Shown here piece by piece: positions 11,241 through 21,899 of a stretch of DNA of 39,328 nucleotides. The DNA lies in NCBI GenBank assembly GCA_900660155.1, contig CABFPE010000123.1:214356-253683 (forward strand), in the 5' to 3' direction. The DNA is from Hofstenia miamia. Taxonomy: Eukaryota > Xenacoelomorpha > Acoela > Hofsteniidae. The notes under the pieces were generated by a model, which worked only from the letters and a program-made list of their open reading frames with translations, ran no database searches and was not told the DNA's origin. The position numbers and the translations under genes are program-made. Within the stretch, counting starts at the first letter, position 1; each line of letters opens with the position of its first letter.

Positions 11241-12571
11241 ATAATCAATTTAAAAGAGAAAATCTAATCTGCATCTATACTCAAATTTTCTAAAACTAGA
11301 TCATCCAGTTTTCTCTAAATAAATTCTAAAAATACTTGATTAAAATTATAATTCAGCATGTAAAAAATGCTTTAATAAAAATTAAACTTTTCGTTTTTTT
11401 GTCAGTTGCTCCACGTTAAATAACAATCATAGTTTTAAATAACAACCATAATAAATATTCTAAAGCAATCATGTTTTTATATTTACCTGAATTTCACAAA
11501 ACATTCTAAAGATTTTTCCCTTCACTTAATGCCAAGTTTACTATTGATTGATGAAAGAAGTCTAAAAATGTATTGCTACAGAAAGTATTACATCCTATGC
11601 AATGTATTATATATATATTTATTACTACCATAATTTGAAATCGTCCAATGCTAAAAAACAAACATGTAAAATCAATTATCTAAGACACAAAAATCAGTGA
11701 TAATAGCAATGTTAATAAATTTATACACCTATTCAGACAACTTTAAATAAAATATATTAAATATAGTCATTGAAATACGCAAATTCTAAAATGAAAAAAC
11801 GAATTACAAATATAACTATACCTACATTTCTGAACAGGAACAACTTTATTCTGTAAAATAGATGAGCCATTTCCTTTTCTTATAATCAATTTTCATTTTC
11901 TAAACAAAATGTTTCATAGACCTATGCATGTAAATTCGAAAATAGATTTTTAATAAATAAACATGTGGAGCTACTGAAAATCTTCAAACAAAATGCGATT
12001 TCAATCAAATATGTTTCTTTAAAATAGAATAAATAATCAGTGACCTAAACACCAATTAATTGTTTCAAAAAATAATCATAATCTATAGACCAGTAATACA
12101 TTTGTATTTGCTATTAAAAAAAGAATTATAAAAAATTTGCTAAGCAAGGGCTTTTGATGATCAGAGTTATTCTTTATCACCTAAACGCAAATAATACTAA
12201 AAGTAATAATCTCTAAACCTGTGCCTTTAGATGCAGGGATATTCTTTAATATCTTCAAATATTCATAAATTTCGCTCATCAGATATATTCTCTAGAAGCG
12301 CTCTTGTGGATTCTAGGAAAGATTAAATAAATTTTCGCTTTGTAGAAAGTTTTTTATTGATGTAATACATTTTGACCACTAAATCCATAGACGTTTACTT
12401 TTTTACCGTTAGAAGATGGTTGGGGGTAGGTTTTGTACCCCACAGATGTTATTGAATAATACAAGTATTTTATGATTTAAACAAGTTTAGCAAACATCAT
12501 CTGATATTCAGTTTTCCTGGTTCACTTTGAGAGCCCACCCTACTCAGTAAAACGTTGCTATCATAAGCAAA

Positions 12572-12613
<42 letters not shown>

Positions 12614-14495
12614 ATCTAATCCATGATACGTATTAAAACAAGCTATATATAGTTTGATTAAAAATTTTGCAACCACAGGTTCATCTCAAGAAGTTTATTT
12701 GAATCATTTGAATTGATTTGTTTAGATACGTATTGTGAGCGTTAGTCAACATTAAATCACTGTAGATATTTTTAAAGATTGAATTCTCTTTGTGTAAACA
12801 TGCTTGCATTATGGAGACTTTCAATTTTTCTATTGGAAATTAAACGTTGAGGATACATTTTTCGAAAATCCGGGCAAGTGATATGTCAAGTTAAAGTGTC
12901 TAATAAAACATCATTGGGGGGATTTGATCAATGAAACATCAACATTTAACCCTATTTGACAAAGGGAGTTGATTCGGCCGACTCACTTGTAAACAATTGC
13001 AAATTTTAGCTATTTTTGTGCCCCACTATGTCTGTAATATTCTGAATTTTACTAATATAGTATCAATAGTAAATTTCCTCCGGCTGTTCTGTGGGATTTT
13101 TTGCAACAATATTTTAAACATTTTGATTATGAAAATACTGTGTTTGTTCACTACTTCAACATTTTATAGCAAATGACCTCCCAGAAATACATAAACCAGG
13201 TTTTATCAATTCAGAAGCGGCATAACATTGGACAAAGTCAAAACCTTAAAAAATAATGAATTTTCAACTACGTATGTTTGAAAAAGATATCATGAGAAGG
13301 CCTCAATTTGTAGAAAAATGTTGTCTTAGAAATGCACAAAGTTTCATCAAAAATATTTACTAAAAAATTTTATTAGGGAGACTGAATCAACTCATCATTG
13401 TGAACTAAAAAGACAAAATATCCTGCTGCAATTAGGGTTAACATGTGATTCTCTCACTAATGTATTAAATTAGCAAATGTCATGCGCAAGAAATTAAAAT
13501 AACGTTTAATAAGTAAACCTAATTCTGAGCATAATGCTCAGTGTTTACTGATGAAAAATTTCATATGATATCTTCAAGATTCAACTTCTCTTTGTTGAAT
13601 GAAAAATCTGCATGCAATTAGAAATGGTGTATATATTCACTAATCATTGGCTAAGTATTGGAGCCTTGAGAATAAAAGGCGGGGAATTAGACAGTATACA
13701 GAATGCTCACATACTGTAAAATTAATAATATATTATGCAGAATCTATTTCAATGTAATTCGACAATTTTCTATTCACTAATTTAGAATAACAAATAATGA
13801 TGCTTTAAATTAAGTATGGTATACATATATATATATATATATATATTGATGCTTTGTACTATGGGAATTGTACACACTAGAAAAAAGTCATGACGCAGTG
13901 TTAAAACCCGCAGCTTCATACTTTGGAAAATTTTTCAACATTTCAGATGGAATGACATCGCTATCCCTCAGGGATATCCTATTTAGAAACAAGTTACATT
14001 AAGAATATACACATATAGGGTTTATTGTAACGTAATCAAGAAAATCGAAACAAAACAGAAAATTACATTAACATAAAGAAAACTGCCAATAAACTCTCTA
14101 AAAAATAGGTAGTGTAGGAAATATTAATTGCTGTTTACTTTTGTAGCATAGTCAAAATGTTCAATATTTAACAATACATGTATATAAACGATAGACTAAA
14201 AGAAATAAATGAAATATACTTTCTGACAGACTCTAACATTGTTTTTATTGTGGTTTATTACTTAATTTAATTGTCAGGCTAAATTATTGGTCATTAGTAG
14301 CCGCTAAAGAGCCCCACCCCCCTAGAAACATTACAGGTAATCTAGAATGGGTTTGCCCTGAAGACGAAAAGCAATAAAGCTATGAATAGCTATAGGAGTT
14401 TTCTCTGATCTTAGCTTGCAATCACTTTATATTTTTCTATTCAACATCTCTTACAAATAACTAAATGCCAAATGTAGGCTAATTTTTCTGCTCTA
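11241..14495. other. about 3.2 kb without a recognisable gene
   Basis: AT-rich DNA with AT microsatellites at 12575-12610 and 13826-13847. No coding or RNA feature was found. Some stretches look like old repeats but could not be assigned. Confidence 0.5.
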
Positions 14496-15962
14496 CAGTG
14501 CGTGAAATTTGATTATGGCCACCCCAAAATTTGTATGTTATGATAATTTGGAAAAATATTCAAAAATTTCAATTTTAAGTGAAATTATGTTTATCAAATT
14601 GATATAGATTAGTATTTTCAACAATTTCAAAACAGTTTTATTAACATGTAGAGTTGAGTTTTACATAATCGGGTGGAGAAATTTGATGATGGCCACCAAG
14701 AGCAATTTCTTCTGTAGATAAAAATACATAAACAAAAAATATTAAAATATAAAAAATGAATAAAACATATTTTTATGATACATTTATATACTTTCTACCT
14801 AATAAACATTAATATTTCCTTCTAATTTTACTGAAAAATGGGTGCAAACAAGGATTTGAGAGAAGAAAAAATTACGATTTTAGCGTACAAAAATGCTAAT
14901 ATGAGTGGAAATGAAATTGCCAAACTCATCCAAGGAAATCTTGGAGCAGTTCAAAAATTTTTAAAGTCTCCTGAAGCAAAGAAAAAAGGTGGTGGGAACA
15001 AGAAATTAACAAGTAGGGATCATAGCAGACTGAAAAATAGAGCTTCTACTAGTACTAAAACGGCTTGGGAATTAAAACACAGCTGGAATTGAACGTTTCA
15101 CCTCAGCGGATTCAACAAATACTCTACACGATGTTGACTAGAAGACATATGGATAATTGAATTGCATGGTGTAAGGAAAATCTTCACTGGAGTGAAGAAT
15201 GGAAGAAAGTTGTCTGTTCTAATCAGAAAAAATGCAACCTCGATGGACCAGACGGTTTTAGGCACTATTGAAATGACCTAAGAAAGGAAGAAAAGTCTTT
15301 TCTAAGTCTTCAGAGTGTGGATGAATATTTGATTGTTGGGGGTGCGTTTAGTCTACAAGAAAGATTCAATTTGCAATTCTGGAGGGTGTGCAGGACTCAG
15401 GATGTAAATTAAGTGATAATATGCAAACTTTTACTCATCAGTTTGATGATTTAGCCTATATTCACACTAGTGACAAAACTAAATTGTGGTTACAAGATAT
15501 TGAATTTGATGTTTTACTCTTGGATTTCGAAATCACCAAATCTCAATCCTATTGAAACTTTATTGGGAAATCTATCGTTTACAATGTCGGGAAACAATAT
15601 ACAAGTAAAAATTAAATAAAAAATACAATTTTGAAAGCTTATTGGGACGAAATTCCTCAAAATCAATTAATAATATCTTCTTGTATGCCTAAGCGATGTA
15701 TTGAGGTTATCTTGAGATAATGGAAAAAATATTTATTACTAAAACTTTCATTTTAGTAAAGAAATTTGAAGATAATATTTCTTTCTCTTGGTGGCCATAA
15801 TCAAATTTCACCACTCATTTTGCAAAATGCAAATTTTCATTTTAATAAAATACATCAATTCAATAAATATTATTTCGTGTAAAATTGAAATTTTTGAATT
15901 ATTTTTCTAATATATCAAAACATGCAAATTCTGGGGTGGCCATAATCAAATTTCACGCACTG
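14496..15962 (+). mobile_element. Tc1-like DNA transposon with IR/DR ends, inactive
   Basis: The element starts CAGTGCGTGAAATTTGATTA at 14496 and ends with its inverse at 15962, flanked on both sides by the TA dinucleotide typical of Tc1/mariner target sites (14494-14495, 15963-15964). The inverted ends match for roughly 90 bp with scattered changes. A second related copy of the core (GAAATTTGATNATGGCCACC) lies inside each end, at 14672-14702 and 15785-15815. This gives the two-binding-site IR/DR layout known from Tc1 relatives such as Sleeping Beauty. The single gene inside is broken, so this copy cannot move by itself. Confidence 0.92.
14838..15720 (+). pseudogene. Tc1-like transposase pseudogene
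   Basis: The start ATG at 14838 opens an N-terminal helix-turn-helix (DLREEKITILAYKNANMSGN, then NEIAKLI) of about 80 residues. A frameshift near 15080 is followed by the second HTH (LELNVSPQRIQQIL). The catalytic region survives in pieces: NLDGPDGF and WNDLRKEEKSF near 15230-15290, GGAFSLQERFNLQF near 15340-15375, DDLAYIHTSDKTKLWLQDIE near 15445-15500, and PNLNPIETLLGNL near 15540-15575. The first catalytic Asp position (normally SDEKKFNLDGPDGF) reads SNQKKCNLDGPDGF, so Asp has become Asn. Several stops and frameshifts confirm a pseudogene. The family is Tc1 with the DD34E-type end motif NPIE. Confidence 0.88.
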
Positions 15963-15964
15963 TA

Positions 15965-16632
15965 GATCCAAATTATAATTAGGATGAGGTCATGAACCCT
16001 GAAGTATGTACATGTATATTATCAAATATGCACATGTAATCTTAAACTCTTATTAAATGCATACTTAGTAGATCATATTATTAATAGCTCTGTGTTCCAA
16101 AAAATAACTAATCTAAGTTAAGTCACATTCTAAGTTAACACTTCAACAATCACTGAGTCACCCTCACGTAAGATGAGTTGGCAAAGTTGGCCTTTTTCGC
16201 ACATCAGATGGTTTAGTGTCCGGTTTCAACTCTGTATATTTATGATGGAGATTCTAAAGAAAAGTTTAATTAAAAGAGCATTTTCATGCAATTTTCCCTT
16301 GAATTGGTAGAAGACCTTGGAAATTTAACCTAATTAATTAATACAGTTTATCAGTATTAGTTTGGCTCAGTACCCAGATCTTTTAAAAGTACTATTCTTA
16401 TTAATTCTTTGCTGACTATAAATAATCAATGCTATTCTTATAAAGAACAGACTGTTCATGCTATGAAAAGTATGAAAACATTTATATAATATTCAGGCTA
16501 TTCATACTATGATCATGTTATTCTTTTTAAGAATAGTCTTTATATCTGCAAGTAAGAATTTAAATATAGTAAACTTATTAAAAACAGTATAATGCACACT
16601 GGACAGGTAATCTTGCTAATATTACCTTAATA
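15965..16632. other. no gene seen
   Basis: AT-rich flank of the Tc1-like element. A 10-bp inverted pair, ACTATTCTTA near 16390 and TAAGAATAGT near 16530, may be chance in such AT-rich DNA. Confidence 0.45.
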
Positions 16633-16851
16633 CAGGGGCGTACGCAAGATTTTCTGTCGAGGGGGCATTGTAGTCATGATAAATTGAGTGACCAAATGTG
16701 GGGGGAGTGAAAGGCAATGACATTCTTGAAAATAGACTCCAGAAGTGCATTTTTTTAACAATTTGCCGAAAATTTCTAGAATTAATAAAGAAAAGTCAAT
16801 TTTGAATATCTGACAGGGGTATTCCAACATGTCCCCCTTGTGTATGCACTG
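16633..16851. mobile_element. 219-bp hAT-type MITE
   Basis: The left end CAGGGGCGTACGCAAG at 16633 is matched by the inverse of the right end, CAGTGCATACACAAG, ending at 16851. The flanking 8-mers are CCTTAATA (16625-16632) and CCTTGCTA (16852-16859), identical at six of eight positions, as expected for an aged 8-bp hAT target duplication. There is no coding capacity; a minus-strand open frame through it is not a gene. Confidence 0.75.
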
Positions 16852-17202
16852 CCTTGCTACACTTTTATCTTTGTTTCCAGAAATTCAACATATAATCTTA
16901 AAAAGATATATTCAAAATTTCTAAAAAGTGGACGAATAAATGGTGAAATCAACACAAATTTATCAACACATGGTCATGATTTTCCTAAAGCCCATTCATT
17001 GATATCACAAAATATTTTTACAGAATAATTATTTTAGAAGCTTAAACTTATATTGCTGACAAGTTTTCCATAGTGCATGTGATGTGACTGCATATTTCAT
17101 TTTTTTGAACATAGTACATTTTTGCCAGACACATATACCTCTCTGCATGGATGTAGATGTATGTGTACATTATTATTTATGTGACTTATATAACCCTTGT
17201 CC

Positions 17203-17345
17203 AAAAAGCATCCTAAATCATAATCCTAACTCCAAACCTAACTTTAGCTATATCTCTAACCCTAATCCAAGACTTAACCCTAAATACAACATCAACTTTT
17301 AAACTAAATTGTACCCTAACCCTAATCTTACCCCAAGTCATAAAC
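17203..17345. repeat. degenerate telomere-like CCCTAA repeats
   Basis: A stretch rich in CCTAAC/CCCTAA units, including CTAACCCTAATCC near 17256, TTAACCCTAAAT near 17274 and TACCCTAACCCTAATC near 17311. The metazoan telomere unit TTAGGG reads CCCTAA on this strand. Units are irregular and mixed with other bases, so this is at best an old interstitial telomeric sequence, or a low-complexity repeat that resembles one. Confidence 0.5.
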
Positions 17346-18054
17346 CTAACAATATTTAATGTTCTTTATCATGATTTTTGATCTACTGAAGCTGATTCCT
17401 AAACGCTTGTACTAAATTGAAGATTTTTAATTTTTCAAAATGTTTTTGTTTAAATAATTTTTATCAAAACCATGTTTCATTAGGGCAGGAAATAATTTTA
17501 CATTAAGAAAAAATTAAATTCTTTTTATAGGACTATAACGTTTAAATTTGCTGAACTGAAATCCAATAAAATTTCTGGACATAACACTATTGCTGCAAAG
17601 TACGATTCATATAAAAATTAGGTCTGTAGCGCAAGAAATAGCACGTCCTAACAAATTTCAAAACTAAAAAATCAGTACTATAGCGTTTTTTTTCTGAAAA
17701 CTACTCAGTGCAAAAATGAAGATACTTAGCTTTAGTATATATGTGTCTATATCAAGGCTACCTCTAACCAGGCAATGCAGCCGAGATTTCCATTTAAAAC
17801 TTGGAGGCTTAAAATATTTATGTACATATATACACACTATTCTTATCAGAATATAATTTTTAGTAATATAACAATGAAAGCATGATAGGTAGTATATTTT
17901 AATATGATAATTTTAATATTTTCATACCTTGTTTACCTTTTTGCTTAAAACTTTTAACAAAAATTTTCATAAAAATATTTACAATAATACGAAAACACTT
18001 TTCGGGTACAATAATGTCTAAATGAAAAAATGAAGAAAAAGAGGTAGCCTTGGT
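17346..18054. other. no gene seen
   Basis: AT-rich DNA with no recognisable feature. Confidence 0.5.
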
Positions 18055-18399
18055 CTATATATATATTCGACTGTAGTTTTCGGATGATTTTTTATAAAAT
18101 GAATAACAAAGAAGCACCAGATTAAAAAAGATTTCTGTGGGATACTTTAAACCACCACGTTGCAAATAGCAAGTAAATTCAGAAAATTCAGTATTGTGAG
18201 GGTCCTCTTGGAAAAATAAGTTAACTTTTGAACACACATAACCAGCAATGTAAAAAACAGCCATTTTTTCCTCTCTAGAAATTTCTATTATAGAATATAT
18301 GCTGTCCAAAATGTTAATTTCTGCAGGTGATATTGGAATATAGCATACTGAGCAATTGTGATTTTCTTCACTAGAAGATACTTCAAAGTTTTGCTGCAA
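18055..18399 (-). pseudogene. transposase-like C-terminal fragment, family uncertain
   Basis: A 114-residue minus-strand frame containing EKMAVFYIAGYVCSKV, a following acidic stretch, then RGGLKYPTEIFFNLVLLCYS. The order IAGYV..K, then a GGL.YP helix, resembles the C-terminal part of P-element/THAP9-like and related cut-and-paste transposases. I infer a transposase remnant, but the family is uncertain. It is flanked on both sides by the same short string TATATATATATTCGA (about 18056 and 18403), and a single N lies at 18402, so the fragment may have been inserted or joined there. It has no start-codon context or complete catalytic domain. Confidence 0.4.
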
Positions 18400-18419
18400 A
18401 NTATATATATATTCGAAAT

Positions 18420-18775
18420 TATTATTCTGAGCTTTTTCATATTCATATTAGCATAGACGGTATGAAAGGGATAGACCGGTTTCGTTTAATTAAAACATCA
18501 TCAGTACAAATATGCTGTAAGAACTAAATATATTTACAATACACTACACTTTATATAACTTAATATTGCATGCCTTTAAAATAAGTTCAATGATATACTG
18601 CTTAGTTGCTTATTCAATATTTGATCTTTGTTTGATTGTTTAATTATTACAGCTTCTCCTATTTTATGATTTTCTGATCTCAGGTTGATGTTTGTGCATA
18701 AAAATTTCGGATTTTAGGTGTCCATTTATATGTTTTTTTATTCTTGTACCCAGATGTCGCTTTGTTTCCCCGACT
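18420..18775 (-). mobile_element. Penelope-like retroelement 3' relic (GIY-YIG end plus ribozyme-like tail)
   Basis: On the minus strand, the codons around 18766-18720 read VGETKRHLGTRIKKH, matching the (Y)VGET.R.LG.RIKEH motif of the GIY-YIG endonuclease found at the C-terminus of Penelope-like elements. After a frameshift near 18680 a neighbouring frame continues ENHKIGEAVIIKQSNKDQ, then LNKQLSSISLNLF and a stop, the usual end of such proteins (E..KI.EA..I). About 90 bases beyond the stop comes a hammerhead-like motif. The 5' part, including the reverse transcriptase, is missing, so this is a truncated, decayed copy. It ends near the N at 18402. Confidence 0.72.
18446..18520 (-). ncRNA. hammerhead-ribozyme-like motif in the Penelope relic
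   Basis: On the minus strand the core pieces appear in order: CTGATGA (18504-18498), a possible stem II (GTTT/AAAC with a 5-nt loop, 18496-18484), GAAA (18483-18480), and a minimal stem III ACC/GGT (18480-18475) followed by C at 18474, the predicted cleavage base. Stem I can start with T-A, A-T and T-G pairs and has a distal GCATA/TATGC match (18517-18513 with 18456-18452). Penelope-like elements are known to carry hammerheads with very short stem III. One unpaired T between CTGATGA and stem II is irregular, so this copy may be weak or dead. Confidence 0.55.
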
Positions 18776-19460
18776 TATGATTTTTCACAATCATCATATT
18801 TATATTTAATAATAATTTAATCACATATATTTAATAGCATAGACTCTTTCTACACACTTATGTTGCTTCTAAACATATTTCCGTTTCTTGGAGAATACTG
18901 TAAATAAACAACGCCACTTGTGGCGAAATTGTGAATCTTGAACTATTACTACTGGCATATATATTGCATAGCATAAATCAATTTCATTTATACTTTAGGT
19001 GTCCCAGCGTAAACTTTAAATTACTTAGACAATACACTGGATTTTATTTGCATGTTTGAGATAGTAATGCTGCATAAACTCGCAGCATTTTTTATCATGT
19101 ACCATAAACATATTCATTATTAAAACTGTAATACAAAATTTAACAATTTAAAAATGCCAATTAAAAACATTTTCCAGCAGTGGACACATACTTATTTGAA
19201 ACCGTTCACTTTTGATTTGATGCCATCACAACTTAATTTTATTGTTAAAAAGTGCAGTTGATGCAAAAATGTCTTCATTTTGGTATTTTCAATTATATGT
19301 TTAAACTTTTTATTAACAAAATTTTTATAATGGTTTTGGATATGACGGCCCGCGTCGGACCTAGGCCTTAGTATTACCAATTGCAAACTGGCCGGGCCGG
19401 GATAGGATTGGTTTTTGGGTTAGTGGCTCAGCTCGGTTAGATCTCTGATATGTAGTTGTA
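18776..19460. other. no gene seen; GC-rich patch at the right end
   Basis: A perfect short hairpin, CGCCAC-TT-GTGGCG, lies near 18911-18924. 19347-19435 is unusually GC-rich for the region (GGCCGGGCCGGG core near 19390) and may be the end of an unnamed repeat. A minus-strand frame of 64 codons (19192-19386) has no motif. Confidence 0.45.
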
Positions 19461-20985
19461 TTGAATATATACTCTATTTTGTTACGAATCAAGAATGATC
19501 TCTTAGCTTTTAAATCTAGAAGGTTAGCTGTCCTTGTTGTACTACTTGATCAAAGTGCAGCTTTTGATTTGGTTGATCACCAGCTTTTGCTAGATATATT
19601 GTACAAATGTGGCATNTATGATAATGTCATTAACATCAATGCAAAGTACAAAGAAAAAAAATTGTAATAATCTTATTGCTTTGCTTTGACTTCTATAATT
19701 TTTTTAGGCTTGCTACGGGCCTGCCAACAAGTAATCAAATCGACATCCTCCGTGAAGTTTCGCCAGCACTCAGCTCAGAGTATATTTATTATGTGTAACT
19801 TTATTAGCTTACATTGGTGCGGATAATAGACATGACACAATTTGACTTTTCTCTCTTGTGGTTTTGTGTTTTTGTACAGATTAACAAACCGAATAAACTA
19901 TTGATTGTGTTATGCAATCTGACATATGTTACTAGCTGCTTATTTCATAAAATAGTTGAAGACAGTAGTAATACCACGCAGCAATGGAACATTCCAAGAA
20001 TGTTCCAATATATCTTTAGACTTCTGTAATTAAAATACTAGTTGATTTAAGATTACAAATAATTGCATTGTCGCTAACTATAATTAGAGTCATCATTGAT
20101 AATTATAAATATCATTATGTCCAATATAAATACAGCATTTTATGGCGTACCACAGGGATTCACTCTTGGTCCTATTTTATTTATTATTTACAATGCATTC
20201 ATCAGTAATTTTCTCTCAAATGCTAAGATACAACTAAAATGTTGGCAGATGACACACAGTTTTACATTCAGCCACATTTGGAAGGGATTAATAATGCTAA
20301 GACGGAGGCACTGGACATCATAACTTTTCTCGAAAGAAGATTATCATTAGCTTCTCAAGTGTTAAACTCTACTAAGACAGACTTCATGGTTTTTAATACA
20401 CTTTCTCAAATTACCACTAAGACAACAATTAAAAATTTGGGTCTGCTAATGGAAAGCAATTTATCGATAAATGATCATGTCGGTAATATAGTGAAAAAAT
20501 GTAATGGAATTCTCAGAAACCTTTACAGAATAAGAAACTATCTATCTACTGCTATACGTGCGGAATTAGTTAGATCCTTAATTCTGTCACGCATTGATTT
20601 TATGAATGGTTGTTTAATGAGGAATCTGGTCGTCTCATTACCAAGCTACAGGTATTACATAATAATTGTGCTAGATTTGTTTTCGATCTAAGAAAATGTG
20701 ATCATGTTAGTCCGGCTATTCATAAGCTACACTGGTTAAATATTCCTCAAAGGATACTTATAAAGTATGTCTAATTATCTGGAAGTCTAAATGGTAGACC
20801 CCTGCCATTACATATCGGAGTTACTCAAGCTAAATGATGAAATTGGCCTCTCGTATAGTGGTGCTAAGCGTTTTAACAATCTATTCCACCTCATCTTAGA
20901 AATGAACGCAATATTATTCTATTCAAAAAGGGTATGAAACACTACTTATTCGCTGAACAGCATTCTGATTTGAATCTATAGTGTT
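19461..20985 (+). pseudogene. L2/CR1-like LINE reverse transcriptase, broken
   Basis: The first piece (19488-19614) ends in VLLDQSAAFDLVDHQLLLDI, the RT motif with the first catalytic Asp. The second piece begins near 20128 with FYGVPQGFTLGPILF, followed after a frameshift by MLADDTQFYI (the ADD catalytic pair), and a connection/thumb region to about 20670. Frameshifted remnants continue to about 20980: the ARFVFDLRKCDHVSPAIHKL stretch, and PPHLRNERN followed by FKKGMKHYLF. About 30 residues between the two pieces are missing, replaced by about 500 bp that begins at a single N (19616) and holds a repeat also seen after the assembly gap. The DTQ after ADD and the overall pattern suggest the L2/CR1 group. 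No endonuclease is present. Confidence 0.8.
19974..20120. repeat. 147-bp repeat, copy 1 (copy 2 at 21394-21540)
   Basis: This block recurs at 21394-21540, just after the N gap, with two visible substitutions and the same orientation (offset 1420). It contains the inverted pair GGAACATT-CCAAG-AATGTTCC. Its presence both inside the LINE interruption and beside the gap suggests that the assembly here duplicates or misjoins one locus. Confidence 0.85.
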
Positions 20986-21037
20986 GATCTTATTTGTAGA
21001 GAATTATTTATAAGCTTTTTGTGCGCATATACGAGAA

Positions 21038-21076
<39 letters not shown>

Positions 21077-21101
21077 CTGAAATTGAGTCTCAAAATTGCA
21101 T

Positions 21102-21380
21102 NNNNNNNNNNNNNNNNNNNNNNNNNNNNNNNNNNNNNNNNNNNNNNNNNNNNNNNNNNNNNNNNNNNNNNNNNNNNNNNNNNNNNNNNNNNNNNNNNNN
21201 NNNNNNNNNNNNNNNNNNNNNNNNNNNNNNNNNNNNNNNNNNNNNNNNNNNNNNNNNNNNNNNNNNNNNNNNNNNNNNNNNNNNNNNNNNNNNNNNNNNN
21301 NNNNNNNNNNNNNNNNNNNNNNNNNNNNNNNNNNNNNNNNNNNNNNNNNNNNNNNNNNNNNNNNNNNNNNNNNNNNNNNN
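21102..21380. other. assembly gap (279 N)
   Basis: A run of N preceded by an AT microsatellite (21043-21075). Open frames drawn through it are meaningless. Confidence 0.99.
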
Positions 21381-21393
21381 ACTGAGAATTATC

Positions 21394-21540
21394 CCACGCA
21401 GCAATGGAACATTCCAAGAATGTTCCAATATATCTTTAGACTTTTGTAATTAAAATACTAGTTGATTTAAGATTACAAATAATTGCATTGTTGCTAACTA
21501 TAATTAGAGTCATCATTGATAATTATAAATATCATTATGT
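21394..21540. repeat. 147-bp repeat, copy 2
   Basis: Second copy of the block at 19974-20120. Beyond 21540 the two flanks diverge completely. Confidence 0.85.
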
Positions 21541-21702
21541 ATAAAGAATTTCAGTAAGACCTGATGAAGCAAGAAAAAGTATAAAGTATAGTAATTGTCA
21601 GCAACTGAAAAATAATTCATAATTTGAATGACTACAGTGATGCTAAGGCACTATTGCTACTACTTGCACTTAGTTTTTGAAATATAATGTTGGTCATTTT
21701 CT

Positions 21703-21815
21703 GAAACATCCTCAAAACATTTTCTGTCACAAAATGACAACATTCCCGGAACATTCCCACTGCCGCCATTTATCACACTTCAGAAACATTCCTGGAACAT
21801 TTACGCAACATTTCT
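21703..21815. repeat. irregular AACATT(C/T)C motif array
   Basis: The string AACATT or AACATC, mostly followed by CC or TC and often preceded by GA, occurs about seven times in 113 bp. The same GGAACATTCC string forms the hairpin in the 147-bp repeats. Probably part of a DNA-element end or a decayed minisatellite. Confidence 0.5.
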
Positions 21816-21899
21816 TGCTTGCTGGGAATGCTTAATCGCCATTACCAAAAACTATCGGCGAAATCAGATATAAAACAACTAAACTAGAGGCTTCCTATC

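Noticed and set aside
19985..20004. Heat-shock-element-like GAAnnTTC pattern in GGAACATTCCAAGAATGTTCC
   Set aside because: The spacing between the inner TTC and GAA is three bases rather than two, and the block is a repeat with no adjacent host gene.
21019..21453. Long open frames crossing the N run on both strands
   Set aside because: They consist of unknown bases; no real coding sequence can be inferred.
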